The notes: generated from the letters alone by a model not told the origin. A stretch of DNA of 64,000 bases from Apilactobacillus ozensis DSM 23829 = JCM 17196 (GCF_001435995.1 NZ_AYYQ01000035.1:14416-78415), one strand, 5' to 3'; shown: positions 1 through 9,852, counted from the first letter of the stretch. A program made the numbers and translations.

Positions 1-1
1 T

Positions 2-193
2 ATAAATAAAAATTATCAAAATTTATTTTTTGAAGAATGTAATTCTAAAATAGACACTAATGGTCTGAAACTTTTTAATTACAGTCATAACACCAAGTAT
101 AATTTAGAAAACATTAATCATATTAATACTGTTGATACTTCTAAAAAACATTTATTGAAATATATGAGATATATCATTAGATTATTGGGCTAG
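2..193 (+). CDS. C-terminal end of an unidentified protein (start lies outside the window)
   Basis: An open frame enters from the left edge and closes at a TAG at 191-193, giving 63 visible residues. They are rich in Asn, Lys, Leu and Ile, with a basic, hydrophobic C-terminus ending in RLLG. There is no start codon with a ribosome site inside the window, so only the tail is present. I do not recognise a family from it. Nothing after the stop links it to secG, which begins 144 bp downstream with its own ribosome site. The stretch 194-337 is AT-rich and holds nothing else I can support. Confidence 0.5.
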   Translation: MNKNYQNLFFEECNSKIDTNGLKLFNYSHNTKYNLENINHINTVDTSKKHLLKYMRYIIRLLG

Positions 194-337
194 TTATTTG
201 TATAATTGAGATAGATATTTGAAAATCTATTTTTATTATTTAATAATGAATTTGGAACTTAATAATTTATATGATAAACTATATTGTAAAATATGTTGTT
301 GTAAGCCTAAGTGAGTTATTAGGTAGGAGGAATTATC

Positions 338-574
338 TTGTATAATTTTTTAATGAGTGTTATTTGGATAGATTCTGTGCTAATTATAATCTCAGTACTA
401 ATGCAACCAGCTAAAACTAATGATGCAATGTCTTCATTAACTGGTGGAGCTGATGATTTATTTGCGCACGCAAAGCCAAGAGGATTTGAAGCATTTATGC
501 AGAAAGTAACGGTTGTTTTAGGAGTTATTTTCTTTGTAACTGCACTTGGTTTAGTATGGTTATCCTCACATTAA
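338..574 (+). CDS. secG: Protein translocase subunit SecG
   Basis: SecG is the small accessory subunit of the SecYEG membrane channel that exports unfolded proteins. The 78-residue product fits the family: a first membrane helix at about residues 3-21, a short loop with the Gly-Gly-Ala-Asp-Asp-Leu-Phe stretch typical of SecG near 36-42, and a second helix at about 57-75. The start is a TTG at 338 preceded by AGGAGG at 326-331 with 7-base spacing. It is directly followed by a strong terminator and then rnr and smpB; the secG-rnr-smpB order is conserved in Firmicutes. Identification rests on size, topology and neighbours together. Confidence 0.93.
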   Translation: MYNFLMSVIWIDSVLIIISVLMQPAKTNDAMSSLTGGADDLFAHAKPRGFEAFMQKVTVVLGVIFFVTALGLVWLSSH

Positions 575-576
575 AA

Positions 577-608
577 AGAACTCCTGTAAATTATACAGGG
601 GTTTTTTT
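577..608 (+). terminator. Rho-independent terminator after secG
   Basis: The arms CCTGTA and TACAGG (583-588 and 594-599) form a stem followed directly by a run of seven T. It sits 3 bp after the secG stop. Confidence 0.85.
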
Positions 609-658
609 AATATTAATGAATTTGGCATAAAATTTATAATAATAATGAGGAATGAAAT

Positions 659-2971
659 TTGATAGAAAAAAGTTTAAAAGAAGAATTACAAAACGTTTTA
701 GATAATAATATTGATAAAAGCTTTTCGGTTGAAATGTTAGCTGATGAATTGGGTTACCATGGATCGAATGCTTTTAAAATGATTGTTCAAGTAATGGCAG
801 AATTAGAAAGAGAAAAGAAATCAATTGTAACTAGTGATGGAAAATTTCAATCAAGTATGAATAATGCTTTGCAAGGTGTTTTTCATGCTAATCCAAAAGG
901 GTTTGGATTCGTAGCTTATGATGATGATTTACCTGATGCTTTTATTGCACCAGATAATACTATGAATGCTATGAATGGCGATACTGTAGCAATCAAGATT
1001 GTTAGAAAAGCCGAAAAAGGTTCAGATAAAGGACCTGAAGCTAAAATTACTGATATTGTTGAAAGAAATTATCAACAAGTTGTTGGAGAATTTGTTAAGA
1101 CTGATGATGACAATGGTTATTACGGTCAAGTTAAGTTAAAAGATAAAAAACTTAGCAATTTTAAATTTTACGTTACAGAGGTAGGTTTAACGCCAACGCC
1201 CGGTGAAGTGATTACTGCTGAAATAACTGAGTATCCTAGTTCAGATCACCAAGATACGTTGGTTGGTATAGCTAAACAAGTAATTGGAAGTGTTGATGAC
1301 CCAGGAATCGATATCTTACAAATTGTATATGCACATGATATACCATCACAATTTCCTGAAGATGTACTTCAAGAAGCAGATGCTATTCCGGACCACATTT
1401 CTGAAGAAGATAAATTAGGTCGAGAAGACATCACGGATCAAGACCTGGTAACCATCGATGGAGAAGCTTCTAAAGATTTAGATGATGCCGTTACTGCCTG
1501 GAAACTACCTAACGGGAACTACCATTTAGGTGTTCACATTGCTGATGTTAGTCATTATGTAAAAGAAGGTAGTTTACTAGATCAAGAAGCTTATAAGCGT
1601 GGAACTTCAGTTTACTTAACTGACCGAGTAATTCCAATGTTACCAAGAAGATTATCTAATGGAATTTGTTCTTTAAACGAAGGCCAACTTAGATTATGTA
1701 TGAGTTGTGAAATGGAAATTACGCCAGCTGGTAATGTCGTAAAACATCGTATTCACCCAAGTGTTATGAAATCGACTGCTAGAATGACATATACTAATGT
1801 GAATAAAATATTAGAATCACATGACGAAAAAACTATGGAACGTTATAAACGACTAGTTCCAATGTTTGAAACTATGGGTGAACTTCACCGTATTTTATAC
1901 AAGCAACGTAAACGACGTGGTGCTATTGATTTTGATGATAATGAAGCAGAAATTATCGTTGATAAAACTGGTCACCCAATTGATATTAAAGTACGTGTGC
2001 GTGGCTTAGCTGAACGTATGATTGAATCATTTATGTTGGCAGCTAACGAAACAGTTGCTAAGAGTTATTTTGAAAAGCATGCACCTTTTATTTATCGTGT
2101 ACATGAAACTCCAGATGGTGAAAGAGTTAAAAAATTCTTTGATTTTCTTTCGGTGTTTGGAATTGATATTAAGGGAGATCCTGAACACTTAAAACCTAAG
2201 ATGTTACAAAATGTTTTGAAAAAAGTTGCTGGTAAGCCAGAAGAAGCTGTTGTTTCTGTAATGATGTTGCGTAGTTTGAAACAAGCTAAGTATACTGACC
2301 AATCGCTTGGTCACTTTGGGCTAGGTGCGCAATTCTATACTCACTTCACTTCACCTATTAGAAGATACCCTGATACGATGGTTCACCGTTTAATTCATTA
2401 TTATCAAGATAATGGGATTAACGACAAAACTAAAGCTAAGTACTCTAGACTGCTTGAAGAAATTGCCACTCATTCATCTAAATGTGAACGTCGAGAAATT
2501 GACGCTGAACGTGACACTGATGCAATGAAGAAAGCTGAATATATGGGAGACCATATTGGTGAAGAATTTGAAGCAACCGTTAGTTCAGTTATGAAATTTG
2601 GAATGTTCATTGAGCTTCCTAACACAGTAGAAGGTTTAGTTCATATTAGCCGAATGAAAGATGACTACTATGAATACATTGATAAGTTCATGGCACTTGT
2701 AGGTAGAAGAACTCACAGAACTTATAGAATTGGGCAACCAATTAAAGTTAAATTAGTTGGCGTTAATGTTGAGCAAAGTGAAGTTGACTTTGAAGTAGTT
2801 AATCCACAAGATGCGCCTTTATCAAAATTACGTCCAGAAAGAAAAGATAATGGTCGTCACGGTAGAGGCCATCGTGGTAATTCTAATAAGCTTAACAAAT
2901 TTGGTCGTAATAATCACAATGGTAATCACAAGAGAAGTAGCAAGAATTCCAATCATTCTCGTTCTAAATAA
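659..2971 (+). CDS. rnr: Ribonuclease R (RNB-family 3'-5' exoribonuclease)
   Basis: RNase R degrades structured RNA and defective mRNA from the 3' end and works with SmpB and tmRNA in ribosome rescue. The 770-residue product has the family layout: an N-terminal winged-helix region (about 1-70), cold-shock-type OB folds (about 70-240), the RNB catalytic domain with the acidic motif DLDDAV near 272-277 that holds the metal ligands, an S1 domain at about 634-714, and a very basic Lys/Arg/Asn/His tail over the last 50 residues. Start is TTG at 659 with GAGG upstream. smpB follows after 20 bp, so the two genes are probably co-transcribed. No anomaly seen. Confidence 0.97.
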   Translation: MIEKSLKEELQNVLDNNIDKSFSVEMLADELGYHGSNAFKMIVQVMAELEREKKSIVTSDGKFQSSMNNALQGVFHANPKGFGFVAYDDDLPDAFIAPDNTMNAMNGDTVAIKIVRKAEKGSDKGPEAKITDIVERNYQQVVGEFVKTDDDNGYYGQVKLKDKKLSNFKFYVTEVGLTPTPGEVITAEITEYPSSDHQDTLVGIAKQVIGSVDDPGIDILQIVYAHDIPSQFPEDVLQEADAIPDHISEEDKLGREDITDQDLVTIDGEASKDLDDAVTAWKLPNGNYHLGVHIADVSHYVKEGSLLDQEAYKRGTSVYLTDRVIPMLPRRLSNGICSLNEGQLRLCMSCEMEITPAGNVVKHRIHPSVMKSTARMTYTNVNKILESHDEKTMERYKRLVPMFETMGELHRILYKQRKRRGAIDFDDNEAEIIVDKTGHPIDIKVRVRGLAERMIESFMLAANETVAKSYFEKHAPFIYRVHETPDGERVKKFFDFLSVFGIDIKGDPEHLKPKMLQNVLKKVAGKPEEAVVSVMMLRSLKQAKYTDQSLGHFGLGAQFYTHFTSPIRRYPDTMVHRLIHYYQDNGINDKTKAKYSRLLEEIATHSSKCERREIDAERDTDAMKKAEYMGDHIGEEFEATVSSVMKFGMFIELPNTVEGLVHISRMKDDYYEYIDKFMALVGRRTHRTYRIGQPIKVKLVGVNVEQSEVDFEVVNPQDAPLSKLRPERKDNGRHGRGHRGNSNKLNKFGRNNHNGNHKRSSKNSNHSRSK

Positions 2972-2991
2972 TAAATTAGAGGTGATTTAGT

Positions 2992-3468
2992 TTGGCTAAA
3001 AAAAAGCAAAAGGCAAAAGATGATAATTTAATGGCTCAAAATCGTAAAGCACGCCATGATTATAGTATTTTACAAACTTATGAAGCTGGTGTTGCTTTAA
3101 CTGGAACTGAAATTAAATCAGTTCGAGCTAGAAGGTTAAACTTAAAAGATGGATTTGCTCAGATTAGAAATGGTCAAGCGTATTTAATGAATGTTCATAT
3201 TAGTGAGTATGCACAAGGAAATCAGTTTAACCATGACCCATTAAGAAATCGAAAATTGTTATTGCATAAGCAAGAAATTAAGCGACTTGCTAACGATACG
3301 CAAAGTAAAGGAATAACGATAGTTCCTTTAAAAGTATACCTAAAACATGGATACGCTAAAGTATTGTTGGGAGTAGCTCAAGGTAAACGTGAATACGATA
3401 AACGTGAAACTATTAAACGTCGTGATCAAGATCGTCAAATTTCACGTGTATTAAAACACTATAAATAA
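2992..3468 (+). CDS. smpB: SsrA-binding protein SmpB
   Basis: SmpB binds tmRNA and delivers it to stalled ribosomes for trans-translation. The 158-residue product contains the family signatures: RKARHDY near residue 18, GTEIKSVR near 38-45, and the conserved C-terminal region [14 protein letters not shown] (about 131-145), with a basic tail. Start is TTG at 2992 preceded by AGAGGTG. It lies 20 bp after rnr and ends in its own terminator. The ssrA gene itself is not in the adjacent sequence. A tmRNA- or tRNA-like 3' fragment occurs much further right at 59154. Confidence 0.97.
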   Translation: MAKKKQKAKDDNLMAQNRKARHDYSILQTYEAGVALTGTEIKSVRARRLNLKDGFAQIRNGQAYLMNVHISEYAQGNQFNHDPLRNRKLLLHKQEIKRLANDTQSKGITIVPLKVYLKHGYAKVLLGVAQGKREYDKRETIKRRDQDRQISRVLKHYK

Positions 3469-3495
3469 AAGGATTCCCATCGGGAGTCCTTTTTT
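3469..3495 (+). terminator. Terminator after smpB
   Basis: AAAGGATTCCC and GGGAGTCCTTTTTT form a short-loop stem (one G-U pair) ending in a T run, just after the smpB stop. Confidence 0.85.
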
Positions 3496-3554
3496 AGTTA
3501 ATAAAGTGTAATCGTTCACAAGACTATGATAAAATTAAAATGAGGTGTTTAGCT

Positions 3555-4241
3555 ATGCAACAATTTATTCATAATGACTGGTGGGAACAATTAGAACCAG
3601 AATTTCAAAAAGATTATTATCAAAACTTACGTAAATTTTTGGTGGATGAATATAATAACAATCTTATTCATCCAAATGCTAATCAGATTTTTGAGGCATT
3701 TAACTGGACACCTTTTAGTAAAGTTAAGGTAGTCATTTTAGGCCAAGATCCATACCATGAACCCAATCAAGCTCATGGATTAAGTTTTTCAGTGTTACCG
3801 GGAGTCAAAATTCCGCCATCACTGAGAAATATTTATAAAGAGTTACATGATGACTTAGGAATTAAGCCGGTGCAACATGGGTATTTGGAAAAATGGGCTA
3901 AACAGGGTGTGCTATTGCTTAATTCAGTTTTAACGGTTAGAAATGGTCAAGCTTTTTCACATAAAGGAAAAGGTTGGGAACGTTTAACTGATGTGGCAAT
4001 TCAAAAATTGTCTGCTCGTAAAATGCCGGTTATATTTATTTTGTGGGGTAAAGCTGCTCGTGACAAAATAAAATTAATTGATACTGATACTAACATCGTA
4101 ATTCAATCAGCACATCCAAGCCCATTGTCAGCACATCGTGGGTTCTTTGGGTCTAAACCATTTTCTAAGACTAATGAGGCCTTAGAAGCTTTAGGCGAAA
4201 AGCCAATTGATTGGCAATTGCCTGAACAAATTAATATGTAA
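3555..4241 (+). CDS. ung: Uracil-DNA glycosylase (family 1)
   Basis: Ung removes uracil from DNA in base-excision repair. The product (228 residues) shows all family-1 motifs: the water-activating loop GQDPYH near residues 63-68, the Phe stacking residue in HGLSFSV, the uracil-specific Asn in LLLNSVLTV near 121-129, and the minor-groove loop [10 protein letters not shown] near 186-195. I place the start at the ATG at 3555 because GAGGTG (3542-3547) lies 7 bases upstream; the in-frame ATG at 3540 precedes that site and has none of its own. pta follows after 19 bp with its own ribosome site, so the two may share a transcript. Confidence 0.96.
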   Translation: MQQFIHNDWWEQLEPEFQKDYYQNLRKFLVDEYNNNLIHPNANQIFEAFNWTPFSKVKVVILGQDPYHEPNQAHGLSFSVLPGVKIPPSLRNIYKELHDDLGIKPVQHGYLEKWAKQGVLLLNSVLTVRNGQAFSHKGKGWERLTDVAIQKLSARKMPVIFILWGKAARDKIKLIDTDTNIVIQSAHPSPLSAHRGFFGSKPFSKTNEALEALGEKPIDWQLPEQINM

Positions 4242-4260
4242 TTCATTGGAGGATAAGTTT

Positions 4261-5229
4261 ATGAATATTTTTGATGAAATGAAAGCTAAAATAAACGGTA
4301 AAGATAAAAAAATCGTTTTTCCAGAAGGAAACGATAAGCGCATTATTGATGCAGCCATTCGTTTAGCTAATGAAAAATTAATAACACCAATTCTATTAGG
4401 TTCTAAAGAAGAAATAGCTATTCAAGTTAGCGAAAATGACCTAAACGGAGTATCAATTGTTGATATTAATGAATATCCAGAAGATAAATTAAATGAAATG
4501 ATTGATGCATTGTATGAACGTCGTAAAAATAAAAATACTCGTGAACAAGTTGCGGAATGGATTAAAGATGCTAATTACTTTGGTACTATGTTAGTTTACA
4601 TGGGTAAGGCTGATGGAATGGTTTCAGGTGCATCACATGCTACTGGCGATACAGTTAGACCAGCGTTACAAATAATCAAAACGAAGCCTGACTATCGTCG
4701 TATTTCTGGTTCTTTTATTATGCAAAAGGGTGACGAAAAATATATTTTTGCTGATTGTGCCATTAATATTGAATTAGATGCAGACGGCATGTTAGAAGTT
4801 GCTAAACAAAGTGTTGAAACTGCTAAAATGATTGGTTTGGACCCTAAGGTTTCCTTTTTAAGTTTTTCTACTAAAGGTTCTGCTAATGGTGAAATGGTTT
4901 CTAAAGTACAGGCTGCAGCTGAAAAAGCCAAAGACGAATTAGAATGTCCTTCTGACGGTGAATTACAATTTGATGCGGCTTTTGTACCATCAGTGGGTGC
5001 CAAAAAAGCCCCAGAATCTAAAGTTGCAGGTCATGCTAATGTATTTGTATTTCCCGAACTGCAATCAGGAAATATTGGTTACAAAATAGCTCAACGTATG
5101 GGTGGTTTTGAAGCATTTGGACCTATTTTACAAGGACTAGCTAAACCAGTTTCCGATTTATCACGTGGTTGCAACGCTGAAGACGTCTACAATGTTGCAA
5201 TCATTACAGCTATGCAATCAATGGAATAG
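4261..5229 (+). CDS. pta: Phosphate acetyltransferase
   Basis: Pta interconverts acetyl-CoA and acetyl phosphate, part of the acetate branch of heterolactic metabolism. The 322-residue product matches the short single-domain PTA type: KIVFPEGND near the N-terminus, the central region with MVSGASHATGDTVRPALQ (about 120-137), and the C-terminal GNIGYKIAQRMGG and GPILQGLAKPVSDLSRGC motifs that form the CoA/phosphate site. Start is ATG 4261 behind TTGGAGGA. An upstream in-frame ATG at 4207 lies inside ung and is not preferred. The pta-tsaE order with a short gap is common in lactobacilli. Confidence 0.96.
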   Translation: MNIFDEMKAKINGKDKKIVFPEGNDKRIIDAAIRLANEKLITPILLGSKEEIAIQVSENDLNGVSIVDINEYPEDKLNEMIDALYERRKNKNTREQVAEWIKDANYFGTMLVYMGKADGMVSGASHATGDTVRPALQIIKTKPDYRRISGSFIMQKGDEKYIFADCAINIELDADGMLEVAKQSVETAKMIGLDPKVSFLSFSTKGSANGEMVSKVQAAAEKAKDELECPSDGELQFDAAFVPSVGAKKAPESKVAGHANVFVFPELQSGNIGYKIAQRMGGFEAFGPILQGLAKPVSDLSRGCNAEDVYNVAIITAMQSME

Positions 5230-5254
5230 TTTATTGGAAAGGAATATGTTTTAA

Positions 5255-5722
5255 ATGATATCGCTTAAGGTCAATAGTGCTGAACAGACTATGCAATATG
5301 GCAAGTCTTTAGCACCATTCTTAAAACCTAAAGACATTATTCTATTAGATGGTGATTTAGGAGCTGGTAAGACAACCTTTACTAAGGGTCTTGCTAAGGG
5401 ATTAGGGATTAAAAGGAACATAAAAAGTCCTACATTTACGATTATTAGAGAATATCAAGATGGCCGCATTCCACTTTATCATATGGATGTTTATCGATTA
5501 GATGATGGTAGTGGTGACGAATTAGGATTAGATGAATATTTTAATGGCGATGGAGTAAATGTTATTGAGTGGTCGCAATTCGTTGAAGATGAATTACCAA
5601 GTGACTATTTGAAAATAGTTTTTCATCGAGATGATGAGCAAGGTGATTCTTACCGTAAAATTGATTTTATTCCGCATGGTGAACATTTCGAAAAATTAGT
5701 GAAAGAGAGTATCGAAAACTAA
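5255..5722 (+). CDS. tsaE: tRNA t6A biosynthesis ATPase TsaE
   Basis: TsaE is the ATPase partner of TsaB/TsaD in making N6-threonylcarbamoyl-adenosine at position 37 of ANN-decoding tRNAs. The 155-residue product carries the Walker A loop GDLGAGKTT at about 33-41, then the conserved SPTFTIIREY stretch and the YHMDVYRL and VIEWSQ motifs typical of this family. Start is ATG 5255 with GGAAAGGA 12 bases upstream. Its TAA overlaps the ATG of the next gene by one base, so translation of the two is coupled. No missing active-site residue is evident. Confidence 0.95.
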   Translation: MISLKVNSAEQTMQYGKSLAPFLKPKDIILLDGDLGAGKTTFTKGLAKGLGIKRNIKSPTFTIIREYQDGRIPLYHMDVYRLDDGSGDELGLDEYFNGDGVNVIEWSQFVEDELPSDYLKIVFHRDDEQGDSYRKIDFIPHGEHFEKLVKESIEN

Positions 5723-6240
5723 TGTCTGATGTTTCAAATACCTTAGCTAAGCCTAATGATGCTAAAAATTTAATTAAACTTTTAAAACAATTAACCAAAG
5801 AATCAGATACATTTACAGTCGATCGTTCTTTGGGACAAATTAGTGAACAAGATGAAGCTCGTCAAATTATGTTAATTAATCAAACTAGGAATAATATTAT
5901 TCTAGTTGCTAAGTTAGAAGATACTACACACGATGTAGATGAATTAATTGGCGTAGTTACGATTCAACAAATTGATGACACAAAATGTGGCGAGTTAGGA
6001 GTTGCGGTATTAAAAGATTACTGGAATCAAGGAGTTGGTTCCGCTTTAGTCGAAGAAAGTATTGATTGGGGATGCGACTATAGTAATCTGGAAAATTTTT
6101 ATTTAGTTGTAAAAAAAGATAACTTAGCAGCTATTCACTTATACGAAAAAATTGGTTTTAAAAAATCCAAAAATAGATTTATTAAAATGGATACCAATTT
6201 AAAATCTACTTACGAAATGAATTATCAACTAAAAAAATAA
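5722..6240 (+). CDS. GNAT-family N-acetyltransferase
   Basis: The 172-residue product has the GNAT fold. A central strand ELIGVVTIQQI is followed by GELGVAVLKDYWNQGVGSAL (about 92-111), which contains the acetyl-CoA loop (QGVGSAL as the Q/R-x-x-G-x-G/A motif). The C-terminal NLAAIHLYEKIGFKK (about 136-150) is the usual Asn-Tyr motif of this superfamily. The substrate cannot be told from sequence; it may be a protein N-terminus or a small amine. It overlaps tsaE by one base and shares its transcript. The position after tsaE suggests, but does not prove, a RimI-like role. It ends at a bidirectional terminator. Confidence 0.85.
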   Translation: MSDVSNTLAKPNDAKNLIKLLKQLTKESDTFTVDRSLGQISEQDEARQIMLINQTRNNIILVAKLEDTTHDVDELIGVVTIQQIDDTKCGELGVAVLKDYWNQGVGSALVEESIDWGCDYSNLENFYLVVKKDNLAAIHLYEKIGFKKSKNRFIKMDTNLKSTYEMNYQLKK

Positions 6241-6275
6241 AGCGATGAATTTTGAATTCATTGCTTTATTTTTTT
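6239..6275. terminator. Bidirectional terminator between convergent genes
   Basis: AAAGCGATGAATT and AATTCATTGCTTT (6239-6251 and 6255-6267) form a long stem flanked by A and T runs. It serves the GNAT gene from the left, and the stop of the minus-strand exonuclease gene lies inside it. Confidence 0.85.
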
Positions 6276-6802
6276 AATCTTATGAATTTTTGAATAAAAT
6301 CTTTACCGTGATTTTTATATTGATTTATCAATATATTTGCGCACGCTAAACTGTCATCTAATGCGTTATGATGATGTTTTAATTCGATATTTAGTTTATC
6401 ACAAACGGTATTCAACTTATGATTTTCTAGCTCTTTATATAATTCTTTAGAAGTTTTAAGAGTATCTAGGGTTAGATATTTTGGCATTTCTAAGTTGTAT
6501 CTAATGATTGATTGTTTAATTACACTATTGTCAAATGGAGCGTTATGAGCGATAACCAATTGATTACTTGTGAAAAATGTTTTGATATGTTCCCAAATTT
6601 CAGGAAAAGTAGGGGCATCTTCAACGTCTTTGGTATGGATACCATGTACTTTAATGTTTCGCCAATTAAAATCTACTTCTGGGTTTATCAAAGAATAGAA
6701 CTCATCAATAACTTGATTGTTTCTTACGATAGTTAAAGCTACAGAACAGGCACTAGCTCTTTTACTAGCTGCAGTTTCAAAATCAATTGCAATAAAATTC
6801 AT
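6266..6802 (-). CDS. DEDDh 3'-5' exonuclease (DNA polymerase III epsilon-like)
   Basis: The 178-residue product is a stand-alone exonuclease of the RNase T/DnaQ superfamily. The three Exo motifs are present in order: DFET near residues 7-10 (Exo I), HNAPFD near 91-96 (Exo II) and HHNALDD near 143-149 (Exo III, the DEDDh His and Asp). There is no polymerase-binding or BRCT extension, so it is a single-domain exonuclease that could act in repair or RNA trimming. Start is ATG at 6802, with GGAGG upstream on the minus strand. It is monocistronic and convergent with the tsaE operon. Confidence 0.92.
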   Translation of the reverse strand: MNFIAIDFETAASKRASACSVALTIVRNNQVIDEFYSLINPEVDFNWRNIKVHGIHTKDVEDAPTFPEIWEHIKTFFTSNQLVIAHNAPFDNSVIKQSIIRYNLEMPKYLTLDTLKTSKELYKELENHKLNTVCDKLNIELKHHHNALDDSLACANILINQYKNHGKDFIQKFIRLKK

Positions 6803-6927
6803 TATAACCTCCGAATTTATTTCCTAATGTTTATGATTATCTTATAATTAGTATAGCATGCTATTGATTAGATTATTTACATGGTAAAATGTAAGTATAT
6901 TATTATTTTAATTAAGGATGTAGTCTC

Positions 6928-7821
6928 ATGGAAGATATTACTAAGAAGCTAAACATAAAGTTTTTAAGAAATGAACCTTTGTCAAATTTCACGTATACCA
7001 AAACCGGTGGGTGTGCTGACCTAGTTGCATTTCCCGAAGCGTTAGAAGATGTAAGTGCGATTAGCAAATACGCTAGTCAAAATAACGTTCCACTTACAGT
7101 TATTGGGAATGCTAGCAATTTAATTATCAAGGATGGTGGAATTCGTGGAATTGTAATGATTTTACGTGATATTAAGCAAATCAGACAAATCAATGAATTT
7201 AGTTTTGTGGCTGGAGCTGGTTCTGCTTATATAGACGCCACTATTTTCGCTCAAAAACATTCTTTATCTGGCTTAGAATTTGCCGCTGGAATTCCTGGTA
7301 GTGTGGGTGGCGCAGTTTATATGAATGCAGGCGCATACGGTGGAGAAACTTCTGAAGTAATTGAATCCGTTAAAGTTATTGATGAAAATGGTTCAATCAA
7401 AGATTTATCAAATCAAGAAATTAACTTTGGCTATCGTCATAGTGTAATTCAAGATAAGAATTATATTGTTCTTTCTGCTACTTTTACTTTAAATAAGGAT
7501 GATGCTAATTTAATTCAAGCTAGGATGGATTATTTTAATGCATTACGCTTTTCTAAGCAACCATTAGACTTGCCATCTTGCGGAAGTGTTTTTAAAAGAC
7601 CAGTAGGCCATTTTGCTGGAAAGCTTATTCATGATGCTGGTTTGCAAGGATTTCAGGATGGAGGAGCACAAGTTTCTACTAAACATGCAGGCTTTATTGT
7701 AAATGTTAACCATGCGACTGCTACAGACTATCTAAATGTAATTAAACATGTTCAAGATAAAGTTTATCAAGATAATAAAATTCATTTAGAAACTGAAGTT
7801 AAGATAATAGGAGAAGACTAA
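6928..7821 (+). CDS. murB: UDP-N-acetylenolpyruvoylglucosamine reductase
   Basis: MurB reduces UDP-GlcNAc-enolpyruvate to UDP-MurNAc with NADPH and FAD in peptidoglycan precursor synthesis. The 297-residue product is the short type II form. FAD-site motifs are GNASNLIIKDGG (about 61-72) and the GIPGSVGGAVYMNAGAYGGE stretch (about 126-145). Then come YRHS near 168-171, the catalytic Ser in SCGSVFKRP (about 218-226), and the terminal Glu region. Start is ATG 6928 behind AAGGATG. The downstream antiporter gene is 19 bp away, suggesting a two-gene transcript. Confidence 0.96.
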   Translation: MEDITKKLNIKFLRNEPLSNFTYTKTGGCADLVAFPEALEDVSAISKYASQNNVPLTVIGNASNLIIKDGGIRGIVMILRDIKQIRQINEFSFVAGAGSAYIDATIFAQKHSLSGLEFAAGIPGSVGGAVYMNAGAYGGETSEVIESVKVIDENGSIKDLSNQEINFGYRHSVIQDKNYIVLSATFTLNKDDANLIQARMDYFNALRFSKQPLDLPSCGSVFKRPVGHFAGKLIHDAGLQGFQDGGAQVSTKHAGFIVNVNHATATDYLNVIKHVQDKVYQDNKIHLETEVKIIGED

Positions 7822-7840
7822 CAAAAGGAGAGATTTCTGA

Positions 7841-9850
7841 ATGGAAGTTATCGAAGTTATTTTGTTACTCATCGGAATATTATTATTGTCTAACGTGATT
7901 AATCATTATATTCCAGCAATACCTGCCAGTTTAATTCAAGTTATTTTGGGATGTGGATTAGCATTGTTTACCAATTTTCAAATCCCGTTGAGCACAGACT
8001 GGTTCTTATTATTATTTATTGCGCCATTACTTTTCAATGATGGTCGAAGGTTTCCCAAAAAAGAGCTTTGGGAGCTTAAAATGCCAATTTTCGGTAATGC
8101 AATTGTTTTAGTGTTCTTAACAACGATTGTGGGTGGATTTTTAATTTATAAATTAATCCCTTCCATGCCACTGTCAGTTAGTTTTGCACTAGCTGCTATT
8201 TTATCTCCAACAGATCCAGTGGCAGTTCAATCAATTGCTAGTAAAGCCAACTTGCCATCAAATATTTTACATTTAGTTAATGGTGAAAGCTTAATTAATG
8301 ATGCCAGCGGTCTAATTGCTTTTAAGTATGCAGTTGCCGCTACAGTCACTGGATACTTTTCAGTGTTTAAGGCTGCTAGTGATTTTGTCTATACAAGTAT
8401 TATGGGAGCAGTTATTGGAATTGTTACCATGCTAATAATTACTTCAGTCCGTAAGTTTTTATATCGTAAGGGTATAAAGAACGTTATTTTTAACGTTGTG
8501 TTACAAATCATAGCTCCATTTGCAATTTACATGTTATCTGAAGAAGTTTTTCATGCTTCAGGAGTAATTGCAGTAGTTACTGCTGGAATTGTTTTACACA
8601 TGAAAAATTCAACTAAGCAGGCATTATCACCTGAGCTAATTTTAATTAACGAAAAAACTTGGGATATAATAATTTATATTTTAAACGGAATTGTGTTTCT
8701 GATTTTGGGAATAGAATTGCCTTTTGCTACCGAAGCAGTTATTAAAAGTCTTAAATTTAATACTTTACAGTCTATTATGTACGCAGTTATTACATGGTTA
8801 GTACTTTTAATTATTCGAATTGTTTGGATTACTGGATATCAATTTTTCAGTAACTTATTTAGTGGAAAGCGTCCGTTTAATATTGACATTAGAGTTGCTA
8901 CTATTGTTGGATTTTCAGGCGTTAGAGGTGCTATCACGATGGCCGGTGTTTTATCGGTTCCTTTACTAACTAGTACAGGTAAGGCCTTTCCTGACCGTGA
9001 TTTAATTACGTTTATTGCATCAGGTGTAATCGTTTGCAGCTTGATTGCGGCAGTTATCGTGTTGCCATTAATTTCTAATAATAAAGATGTAGTTAAATAT
9101 GAAAAACAAGATTTTTGGAATGTTGATAGAGCTAAGATTCATTTACTAAGAGCTGCAATTAATAATATCGATAAGTCTAAGAATGAAGTAAATAAAAATA
9201 TTATTTATTCGTTAATTTGGCAATACCAAATTGTGATAAGAAAGCTAAGTTTGAAACTTTATAATGATGAGCAAACACAAAACTTTTTACAAGAAGAAGT
9301 AAGAATTCGGGAAAAAGCGATTGCTTTAGAAAGACAAGTTGCTAAAAATATGTTAAATAATCATCATATTAGCAAGGTTATTTTCGATGAAATTGATCAA
9401 AGAATTAATCATCGCGAATCTGAAGTATTGTCTGAGTTTGACCGATTTAGTTACACTTTGGAATGGAAATCTGCTTATCAGACGCTTAAAGTATGGTTAT
9501 TTAAGAAAAATGAAAATGATAAAACAGTTAAAGACTTGAATAATGCTTTAGTGCTAGTGTTTAACTACACGATTCAAGAACTTAGAAAATCTTCTTTTTC
9601 TGATAATAAAGATTTAGTAAGACAAATTATTTTGGAATATGAAAATTTGGCTTATCTAGCTAAAAATAATAATAATAAATTTAATTACGATGAACAGTAT
9701 CGAAAATTACAAATCAGAGCTTTTGGATCACAAAGAAAAGCTATTCAGTCGCTATTTGAAGATGGCAAAATTGATTGGACTACAGCTTCTGATTTAAGAC
9801 AAGAAATTAATTATTTAGAAAATGTTGAACTTTATTCTTCAGAAGAGTAA
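7841..9850 (+). CDS. CPA1-family Na+/H+ (or K+/H+) antiporter
   Basis: The 669-residue product has about 12 hydrophobic segments over the first 415 residues and a long cytoplasmic tail of about 250 residues rich in Lys, Glu and Asn. Hallmarks of monovalent cation/proton antiporters of the NhaP/CPA1 type are SPTDPVAV near 125-132 and NGESLINDASG near 146-156, the two unwound-helix regions that carry the transported ion. A later GFSGVRGAITMA (about 358-369) matches the conserved third region. The ion specificity cannot be read from sequence. It sits 19 bp after murB and ends at a bidirectional terminator. Confidence 0.92.
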   Translation: MEVIEVILLLIGILLLSNVINHYIPAIPASLIQVILGCGLALFTNFQIPLSTDWFLLLFIAPLLFNDGRRFPKKELWELKMPIFGNAIVLVFLTTIVGGFLIYKLIPSMPLSVSFALAAILSPTDPVAVQSIASKANLPSNILHLVNGESLINDASGLIAFKYAVAATVTGYFSVFKAASDFVYTSIMGAVIGIVTMLIITSVRKFLYRKGIKNVIFNVVLQIIAPFAIYMLSEEVFHASGVIAVVTAGIVLHMKNSTKQALSPELILINEKTWDIIIYILNGIVFLILGIELPFATEAVIKSLKFNTLQSIMYAVITWLVLLIIRIVWITGYQFFSNLFSGKRPFNIDIRVATIVGFSGVRGAITMAGVLSVPLLTSTGKAFPDRDLITFIASGVIVCSLIAAVIVLPLISNNKDVVKYEKQDFWNVDRAKIHLLRAAINNIDKSKNEVNKNIIYSLIWQYQIVIRKLSLKLYNDEQTQNFLQEEVRIREKAIALERQVAKNMLNNHHISKVIFDEIDQRINHRESEVLSEFDRFSYTLEWKSAYQTLKVWLFKKNENDKTVKDLNNALVLVFNYTIQELRKSSFSDNKDLVRQIILEYENLAYLAKNNNNKFNYDEQYRKLQIRAFGSQRKAIQSLFEDGKIDWTTASDLRQEINYLENVELYSSEE

Positions 9851-9852
9851 TA